Source of the DNA: SCGC-AAA076-P13 sp963926355
GTDB taxonomy: Bacteria; Pseudomonadota; Gammaproteobacteria; Magnimaribacterales; D2472
Direction of reading: 5' to 3'
Assembly: GCA_963926355.1 (NCBI GenBank)
Contig: CAWUWW010000023.1
Span: forward strand, 1-11,130
Length of the DNA stretch: 11,130 bases
Part shown: positions 6,510 to 11,130 of the stretch, piece by piece
Layout: each line of letters begins with the position of its first letter
How positions within the stretch are numbered: the stretch's first letter is position 1
Notes under the pieces: generated by a model
What the model was told of the DNA's origin: nothing
Databases searched by the model: none
Seen by the model: the letters and a program-made list of their open reading frames with translations, nothing else
Made by a program: the position numbers and the translations under genes

Positions 6510-7547
6510 TTAAGCAGTTTCTTTTAAGGAAATAGAGGATATCTGATCAATATATAAACCCATCTCAACCATTCTCTTTGAAAAACCCCACTCGTTATCA
6601 TACCAAGCAAGTATTTTAGTTTGATTTCCAATTTTATAGATATGATTTGTATCGAATATACACGAAGAATCATTGTGATTGAAATCAGAGCTTACAAGAG
6701 GAAGATCGCAAATAGAGAGCACCCCGTTAAGTTCGTTCTTTGATGCATTTTTAATAATGCTAATGAGCTCATCTATTTCAAAATTCTTCTCTGTCTCGAA
6801 AGTAAGATCAAGCAATGAAACATTTAGAACAGGTACTCTTGTAGCCATTCCATTAAGCTTGCCTTCAAGCTCAGGAATTACGAGACCGATGGCCTTTGCA
6901 GCTCCAGTCTTTGAGGGAATAATCGAAGCTGACGCTGCTCTTGCTCTATATAGATCCGAGTGAGCTACATCTAATAAACTCTGATCGTTGGTATTTGCAT
7001 GGATCGTATTAACGAGACCGCTTTTAATGACAAAGTGGTCATTTATAACTTTTGCAAGTGGCGCTAAGCAGTTGGTAGTACATGAGGCATTGGAAATAAC
7101 TCTGTCAGTAGGTAAAAGTGCATCGTGGTTTACGCCATAAACAATTGTCTTATCTGGGTTCTGAGCAGGAGCTGAAATTAAAACCCTTCCTGCACCAGCT
7201 TCGAGGTGTTTTGATGCGCCCTCCCTACTTGTAAAAAATCCCGTACATTCAAAAACTAGATCAATGCCAAGCTCGGACCATGGAAGATTAGATGGATCGC
7301 GTTCTGAGAAATATTTAATAGAGGAGTTGTCTATATTTATTTCAGATTCGCTGTTTGAAACATTGTTTGATATTTGTCCATGAATGGAATCAAATTTTAA
7401 TAGATGAGCGTTAGAGCGAATATCGCCAAGATCATTTATAGCAACTAACTCCAGATCACCATCCAGCCCATTTAAGCCGCCGGCTTCAATCAGGTGTCTT
7501 GTTATATTTTTTCCTATTCTTCCAAATCCATTTATTGCTACTTTCAT
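6510..7547 (-). CDS. gap: Glyceraldehyde-3-phosphate dehydrogenase, type I
   Basis: It catalyses the reversible oxidative phosphorylation of glyceraldehyde 3-phosphate to 1,3-bisphosphoglycerate. The 345 residues are full length. NGFGRIGKNITR (6-17) is the dinucleotide-binding start; Asp39 in AINDLGD lies near the end of the second Rossmann strand and is compatible with NAD, but cofactor choice is not settled by it. ASCTTNCLAP (154-163) holds the catalytic Cys156, His183 of TIHANTNDQ is the partner base, and KTGAAKAIG (213-221) and WYDNEWGFSKRMV close the fold. The TNDQ...DLYRARAA form is the common proteobacterial type, not the E. coli GapA type. It heads the gap-pyk-marC-pgl cluster and is divergent from oadGAB. 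A perfect palindrome matching the HexR motif is centred 27 bp before its ATG. No Shine-Dalgarno is seen. An erythrose-4-phosphate dehydrogenase is possible but unlikely next to pyk. Confidence 0.95.
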   Translation of the reverse strand: MKVAINGFGRIGKNITRHLIEAGGLNGLDGDLELVAINDLGDIRSNAHLLKFDSIHGQISNNVSNSESEINIDNSSIKYFSERDPSNLPWSELGIDLVFECTGFFTSREGASKHLEAGAGRVLISAPAQNPDKTIVYGVNHDALLPTDRVISNASCTTNCLAPLAKVINDHFVIKSGLVNTIHANTNDQSLLDVAHSDLYRARAASASIIPSKTGAAKAIGLVIPELEGKLNGMATRVPVLNVSLLDLTFETEKNFEIDELISIIKNASKNELNGVLSICDLPLVSSDFNHNDSSCIFDTNHIYKIGNQTKILAWYDNEWGFSKRMVEMGLYIDQISSISLKETA

Positions 7548-7562
7548 TTTTGTCTATTTTAA

Positions 7563-7585
7563 TAAATGTAAATAATTTACATTTA
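7563..7585. promoter_or_regulatory. HexR-like operator 3: 23-bp perfect palindrome (gap/oadG spacer)
   Basis: The core TGTAAATAATTTACA (7567-7581) is perfectly symmetric around 7574, and the symmetry runs four further bases each way to 7563 and 7585. It shares the TGTAA/TTACA arms of the two operators beside hexR. It is centred 27 bp upstream of the gap ATG, just downstream of the candidate gap promoter, which would suit repression of gap-pyk-marC-pgl. It is about 155 bp from the oadG start, where an effect could only be from an upstream position. Confidence 0.68.
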
Positions 7586-7592
7586 ATATGTT

Positions 7593-7621
7593 ATATTAAG
7601 TATATTGTATAATACTTTCAT
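7593..7621 (-). promoter_or_regulatory. Candidate promoter of gap-pyk-marC-pgl
   Basis: On the minus strand a -35-like ATGAAA (7621-7616, 4 of 6) and a -10-like TAATAT (7598-7593, 4 of 6) are 17 bp apart. Transcription would start near 7586, so operator 3 would begin at about +1. The match is modest in very AT-rich DNA. Confidence 0.3.
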
Positions 7622-7640
7622 TAAATAATAAATAATAAGC

Positions 7641-7646
7641 TATAAT
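7641..7646 (+). promoter_or_regulatory. Candidate -10 box for oadGAB
   Basis: A perfect TATAAT lies 82 bp before the oadG start. The -35 region is poor: the best is TTCATT at 7617-7622 with 18-bp spacing, 3 of 6 matches. A second TATAAT at 7608-7613 has no better -35. If the promoter is real, its weak -35 would fit a need for an activator. Confidence 0.3.
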
Positions 7647-7670
7647 ATTTTGCCTAAACAAAAAAGGATA

Positions 7671-7700
7671 ATGATATCTATATCTAAGTTAAGTGATTAG
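7671..7700 (+). other. Possible nine-codon leader ORF upstream of oadG
   Basis: ATG...TAG encodes MISISKLSD. An AAAAAGGA run (7661-7668) sits only two bases before the ATG, closer than is ideal. It ends 28 bases before oadG, which itself has no Shine-Dalgarno. There is no obvious terminator hairpin or regulatory codon run, so an attenuation role is not supported; it may be chance. Confidence 0.15.
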
Positions 7701-7728
7701 ATAAAATTAAACTAATATATATTTATAA

Positions 7729-7950
7729 ATGAATAATTCTTTAATTGTAAACGAGGGTATAACCCTAATGCTTACAGGCATGTTCACTGTATTTATGTTT
7801 CTGGGTTTATTGATAGTACTTATCTATATTTCATCTATTCTCTTCAATGAAACTTTAAGCCAAACGAAGCAAGATAATAAAGAGTCTGGGAAATTGATAT
7901 CAAGCGATCATAAAAAAATAATAAATCATATAAATAAGAGAATTTCATAA
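7729..7950 (+). CDS. oadG: Oxaloacetate decarboxylase Na+ pump, gamma subunit
   Basis: The small membrane subunit that holds the alpha and beta subunits together and, in studied enzymes, carries a Zn2+ near its C-terminus. The 73 residues have one hydrophobic helix (about 11-38) preceded by the family-like EGITLMLTGMFTVFMFLGLL. A hydrophilic tail follows, ending in the basic, His-containing HKKIINHINKRIS, comparable to the usual AIAAAIH-type end of OadG. Sequence alone would be weak at this length; the identification rests on the helix, the tail and the position immediately before oadA and oadB. The stop overlaps the oadA start by one base (TAATG). No Shine-Dalgarno is seen before its ATG. 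Confidence 0.88.
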   Translation: MNNSLIVNEGITLMLTGMFTVFMFLGLLIVLIYISSILFNETLSQTKQDNKESGKLISSDHKKIINHINKRIS

Positions 7951-9707
7951 TGGATACAAAAAAAATAGGAATAACAGAGGTTGTTCTAAGGGACGGCCAT
8001 CAATCACTTCTTGCAACACGCCTAAGGTATGAGGATATGGAAGCTGTTCTAAAAGATATAGATTCAGCTGGTTTTTGGTCTGTTGAATCCTGGGGTGGAG
8101 CAATATTTGATTCATGTATTAGATATCTAGGTGAGGATCCGTGGGAGAGAATTAGAAAAATTAAACAGCAGATGCCGTTAACACCGCAGCAAATGCTTCT
8201 AAGAGGACAAAATCTCTTGGGGTATAAGCACTATGCCGATGATGTTGTAATTAAGTTTATTGAGAAAGCTAAAAATAATGGGGTTGATGTATTTAGAATT
8301 TTTGACGCCTTGAACGATTCAAGGAATATGGAAACAGCTATAAAAGCAACTATAGATTTTGAAGGTCACGCACAAGGAACAATTTCATATACAACTAGTC
8401 CTGCTCATAATTTAGATACATGGGTTGATTTGTCCTTAAGACTTCAAGACTTTGGATGTCATTCATTGGCAATTAAAGATATGGCTGGCTTGCTTGATCC
8501 CTATGTGGGTTTTGAGCTTGTATCAACGCTCAAAGAAAAAATTGAAATTCCTATTCATCTTCATAGTCATGCAACAACAGGAATGTCTACGACAACGGCT
8601 ATTAAGTGTATTGAAGCAGGCCTTGATAATGTAGATACATCAATATCTTCTATGAGCATGACCTATGGTCACTCCCCAACCGAAACACTTATTGGTATTC
8701 TTAATAATACGAAATATGACACAAATATTGATCTAGAAAAACTTGTACCTATTGCAACTCATTTTAGAAAGATAAGAAAAAAATATTCTGAATTTGAGGG
8801 ATCCCTTAGAGGGGTCGACGCAAGAATAATAAGTTCACAGGTGCCAGGCGGCATGCTTACAAACCTTGAGAATCAACTCAAAGAACAAAATGCAATTGAT
8901 AGGTTTGATGAAGTTATAGATGAAATACCTAAGGTCAGGTCTGATTTGGGCTTTATACCTCTTGTAACTCCCACCTCGCAAATAGTTGGAACTCAGGCTG
9001 TAATAAATGTGCTTGGCAACGAGAGATACAAAACAATCACAAAGGAAACTGCCTCATTGCTAAAGGGTGAGTACGGATCTACCCCATCACCTGTAAATAA
9101 AGCCCTTCAGGAAAAAACTTTAAATGGTAAGCTGCCCATAACCTGCAGGCCTGCTGACTTGCTGAGTAATGACGAATTCATTCAGACAAAACAAAATTTT
9201 ATTTCCTTAATAAAAGAAAAGAATATAGCAATAGAGGCAAACGAAGAAAACATCCTAACCTATGCCTTATTTCCAGAAGTAGGGGTTCAGTTCTTTGAAA
9301 ATAAAGATAATCCAGAATTCTTTGAAAGTGCCCCTCTTGAGTTTACCCAAGACAAAGATAATTTCTATAAAGTATTAATTAATGAGTCTGAGTATCTGGT
9401 CAAGTATTCCAAGACCGGCGAACCTGAGATCTTCGATGAAAATAATTTAATAAAAAAAGAGGTAGGCAATACCAACTCTGTTAATGCCAGTGGGGTTGTA
9501 ATAAATGCCCCATTAAGTGGAAATATTTTTAAAATAGTTAAAAATGAAAATGAAAGTGTGGCCCTTGATGATACGGTTATAGTTCTAGAGGCCATGAAAA
9601 TGGAAACTACCATTAAAACTCCAGTATCAGGAAAGGTTATAAAAATATTCGTTAAAAATGGGGATAAGGTCTCGGCAGGCGATCCCTTGTTTGAGGTAGT
9701 AGAGTAA
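7950..9707 (+). CDS. oadA: Oxaloacetate decarboxylase Na+ pump, alpha subunit (biotin carboxyltransferase)
   Basis: The cytoplasmic catalytic subunit: it moves the carboxyl group of oxaloacetate to biotin, releasing pyruvate, and presents carboxybiotin to the beta subunit. The carboxyltransferase barrel (about 5-300) shows ITEVVLRDGHQSLLATR, with metal ligands Asp15, His205 and His207 (HLHSHATTG) and Lys176 in IKDMAG; these match Asp17, His207 and His209 of the Vibrio cholerae enzyme with a constant shift of two. An association region follows (about 310-470). The biotinyl domain occupies about 515-585, with EAMKMET and biotin-accepting Lys550. The 585 residues are of normal length. The linker before the biotinyl domain (about 490-515) is acidic and Asn-rich rather than the Pro/Ala-rich hinge seen in Klebsiella. 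Pyruvate carboxylase subunit B is similar, but the flanking oadG and oadB decide the matter. Both ends overlap neighbours by one base. Confidence 0.96.
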   Translation: MDTKKIGITEVVLRDGHQSLLATRLRYEDMEAVLKDIDSAGFWSVESWGGAIFDSCIRYLGEDPWERIRKIKQQMPLTPQQMLLRGQNLLGYKHYADDVVIKFIEKAKNNGVDVFRIFDALNDSRNMETAIKATIDFEGHAQGTISYTTSPAHNLDTWVDLSLRLQDFGCHSLAIKDMAGLLDPYVGFELVSTLKEKIEIPIHLHSHATTGMSTTTAIKCIEAGLDNVDTSISSMSMTYGHSPTETLIGILNNTKYDTNIDLEKLVPIATHFRKIRKKYSEFEGSLRGVDARIISSQVPGGMLTNLENQLKEQNAIDRFDEVIDEIPKVRSDLGFIPLVTPTSQIVGTQAVINVLGNERYKTITKETASLLKGEYGSTPSPVNKALQEKTLNGKLPITCRPADLLSNDEFIQTKQNFISLIKEKNIAIEANEENILTYALFPEVGVQFFENKDNPEFFESAPLEFTQDKDNFYKVLINESEYLVKYSKTGEPEIFDENNLIKKEVGNTNSVNASGVVINAPLSGNIFKIVKNENESVALDDTVIVLEAMKMETTIKTPVSGKVIKIFVKNGDKVSAGDPLFEVVE

Positions 9708-10993
9708 TGAGTTTTACAGATTTTCTTGGCAGTCTAGGTATATTTAGCTTAACAGGCGGTCAGTTGATCATGATTATGGTTGGCTTGCTTCTCCTTTACC
9801 TTGCTATAAATAAAAAATTTGAGCCATTACTTTTATTACCAATAGGATTTGGAGCACTCTTAACTAACATACCTGAGATAGGTCTTTCGCTTAGCCCAAT
9901 TGAAAAACTAATTTATGTAAATAACCTTGATCACATTAATAATATTCTTTTAGATTATTTTGATGTAGGTCAGGACATAAGTGCAGCAATTAAAAATGCA
10001 TCATTTTCTGACCTTATTTCAATCAATAATTCAGCCCAGGGTATGGGATACAAGCCAGGCATTCTTTATACCTTTTATGAGGTGGCAATAGGATCTGGGA
10101 TTGCGCCCCTTTTAATCTTCATGGGCGTAGGAGCCATGACAGACTTTGGTCCGCTTCTATCAAACCCTAAGACATTGATCCTGGGAGCGGCAGCGCAATT
10201 TGGTATTTTTGTTACTGTTATGGGTGCCCTTCTCTTAAATCACTATGGCCTTATAGACTTTACATTAAAGCAGGCTGCTGCAATTGGGATAATAGGAGGA
10301 GCCGACGGGCCGACTGCTATTTATGTCTCATCGATACTTGCGCCCGAATTGCTTGGAGCAATAGCTGTTGCTGCATACTCATACATGGCCCTAGTGCCTC
10401 TCATTCAACCACCGATAATGAGAGCCCTTACTACTAAAAAAGAAAGAGAAATTACCATGGTTCAATTAAGGCATGTCTCCCAAAGGGAGAAGATAGTCTT
10501 TCCCATAGTTCTTTTACTCTTGGTAGGTTTGCTACTTCCTAGTGCTGCACCTTTACTGGGAATGCTATGTTTAGGAAATTTAATGAAGGAGTCTTTGGTT
10601 GTCGACAGGTTAAGTGATGTTGCGCAAAATTCTCTGATTAATATCGTCACTATTATTCTAGGTCTATCCGTTGGCTCTAAGCTTGCGGCAGATAAATTCT
10701 TAACACCAGAGACATTGGGAATACTTCTCCTTGGGATAATAGCCTTTGCTATAGGAACAGCATCTGGAATATTAGTAGCTAAGCTTATTAATCTTTTCAG
10801 TACAAAAAAAATTAATCCCTTGATCGGTGCCGCCGGCGTATCGGCAGTTCCTATGGCAGCAAGGGTAGTAAACAAGGTTGGGCTTGAAGCCAATTCGCAA
10901 AACCATCTCTTGATGCATGCCATGGGTCCTAATATTGCAGGCGTCATTGGATCGGCTATCGCAGCCGGTGTAATGATTAAGTTACTTACGTAA
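9707..10993 (+). CDS. oadB: Oxaloacetate decarboxylase Na+ pump, beta subunit
   Basis: The inner-membrane subunit that decarboxylates carboxybiotin and exports Na+ (two per turnover in the studied enzymes). The 428 residues compare with about 433 in Klebsiella. MGVGAMTDFGPLL (139-151), GIIGGADGPTAIYVS (194-208) and KINPLIGAAGVSAVPMAARV (368-387) are family hallmarks. The functionally important Klebsiella residues Asp203, Tyr229, Asn373, Gly377, Ser382, Arg389 and Asn412 (from memory) all have counterparts with a constant shift of three: Asp200, Tyr226, Asn370, Gly374, Ser379, Arg386 and Asn409. The pump therefore looks functional. A polar stretch at about 65-115 between the first hydrophobic segments is the least conserved part, as in relatives. 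The start overlaps the oadA stop by one base, with GAGG ten bases upstream. Related methylmalonyl-CoA decarboxylase beta subunits are excluded by the oadA neighbour. Confidence 0.96.
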   Translation: MSFTDFLGSLGIFSLTGGQLIMIMVGLLLLYLAINKKFEPLLLLPIGFGALLTNIPEIGLSLSPIEKLIYVNNLDHINNILLDYFDVGQDISAAIKNASFSDLISINNSAQGMGYKPGILYTFYEVAIGSGIAPLLIFMGVGAMTDFGPLLSNPKTLILGAAAQFGIFVTVMGALLLNHYGLIDFTLKQAAAIGIIGGADGPTAIYVSSILAPELLGAIAVAAYSYMALVPLIQPPIMRALTTKKEREITMVQLRHVSQREKIVFPIVLLLLVGLLLPSAAPLLGMLCLGNLMKESLVVDRLSDVAQNSLINIVTIILGLSVGSKLAADKFLTPETLGILLLGIIAFAIGTASGILVAKLINLFSTKKINPLIGAAGVSAVPMAARVVNKVGLEANSQNHLLMHAMGPNIAGVIGSAIAAGVMIKLLT

Positions 10994-11003
10994 ATTTTAG
11001 ACG

Positions 11004-11031
11004 AAAAAAAACAGAGCAAGCTCTGTTTCTT
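11004..11031. terminator. Bidirectional intrinsic terminator after oadB
   Basis: AAACAGAG (11009-11016) and CTCTGTTT (11021-11028) form an eight-base stem with loop CAAG. It is followed on the plus strand by TTTCTT, and preceded by an eight-A run (11004-11011) that becomes a T-run on the minus strand. It lies 11 bases after the oadB stop and between two convergent genes, so it can serve both. The minus-strand T-run is the better one. Confidence 0.8.
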
Positions 11032-11051
11032 AATTCGAGTTCCTTAGAGGT

Positions 11052-11130
11052 CTAAAGTGAGATTTTCTCTAGCTCCTTGAATTCTTTCTCCGGAATTCTT
11101 GGTGGGTCTATAAGCTCTTTTTTATCGCCG
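11052..11130 (-). CDS. Unrecognised protein, C-terminal 25 residues (partial at right edge)
   Basis: An open frame enters from the right edge and ends at TAG (complement of 11052-11054), giving GDKKELIDPPRIPEKEFKEL then EKISL. It is hydrophilic and rich in Lys and Glu, with a likely C-terminal helix. I do not recognise the family from this much. That it is a real gene end is inferred from its convergent position behind a bidirectional terminator and from the absence of any stop in the visible stretch; 25 codons is short enough that chance cannot be excluded. Confidence 0.5.
   Translation of the reverse strand, partial: GDKKELIDPPRIPEKEFKELEKISL

Noticed and set aside
6679..6963. Plus-strand open frame inside gap (94 codons)
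   Set aside because: Antisense to conserved GAPDH sequence, Ser-rich and without motifs; a frame shadow.
7548..7728. Riboswitch or small RNA in the gap/oadG spacer
   Set aside because: The stretch is nearly all A and T with no stable GC-containing stems other than the operator palindrome; nothing resembles a known riboswitch core.
8452..8634. Plus-strand frame inside oadA in another frame, and the minus-strand frame at 9365-9613
   Set aside because: Both overlap conserved carboxyltransferase or biotinyl coding sequence and have no motif or initiation signal.
10462..11019. 185-codon open frame antisense to oadB
   Set aside because: It lies opposite an intact, strongly conserved membrane protein gene, reads as low-complexity Ala/Pro/Ile/Ser, has no family motif and would cross the terminator. 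It is a shadow of oadB.
1..11130. Defence system, prophage, transposon or biosynthetic cluster
   Set aside because: Every substantial reading frame belongs to a recognised housekeeping or transport family, with no terminal repeats, integrase, transposase or tRNA at any boundary.

Overview
The window is about 11.1 kb of visibly AT-rich, gene-dense chromosomal DNA devoted almost entirely to the pyruvate end of central carbon metabolism. The homodimeric (AceE-type) pyruvate dehydrogenase, a HexR-type regulator, a MarC-family membrane protein and a sodium-pumping oxaloacetate decarboxylase of the gammaproteobacterial type together suggest a low-GC, probably marine, gammaproteobacterium. A streamlined lineage such as SAR86 would fit the base composition, the short spacers and the sodium pump, but that placement is inference. 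I see no insertion sequence, phage gene, CRISPR array, tRNA or rRNA.

Layout, left to right. (1) Minus strand: aceE (144-2777), which starts at a TTG codon, followed by aceF, whose first 48 codons run off the left edge; the two overlap by one base. (2) A 169-bp divergent spacer (2778-2946) with two HexR-like operators 42 bp apart, embedded in a good candidate promoter for hexR. (3) Plus strand: hexR (2947-3780). (4) Minus strand, converging on hexR: a tight cluster transcribed gap > pyk > marC > pgl (7547 down to 3797). (5) A 181-bp divergent spacer (7548-7728) with a 23-bp perfect palindrome whose core is the best HexR-like site in the window. (6) Plus strand: oadG-oadA-oadB (7729-10993), one-base overlaps at both junctions. 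(7) A bidirectional hairpin terminator, then the last 25 codons of an unrecognised convergent gene (11052 to the right edge).

How the parts fit: Gap and Pyk run lower glycolysis to pyruvate. Pgl feeds 6-phosphogluconate into the Entner-Doudoroff or pentose phosphate route. AceE/AceF commit pyruvate to acetyl-CoA. OadGAB decarboxylates oxaloacetate to pyruvate while exporting Na+. HexR, which in studied gammaproteobacteria senses the Entner-Doudoroff intermediate KDPG, is encoded in the middle, and its likely operators sit in both divergent spacers. The local circuit therefore appears to be HexR controlling itself, gap-pyk-marC-pgl, and possibly aceEF and oadGAB. The individual families are all known. 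What merits a second look is this arrangement and the operator architecture, not a new enzyme or defence system.
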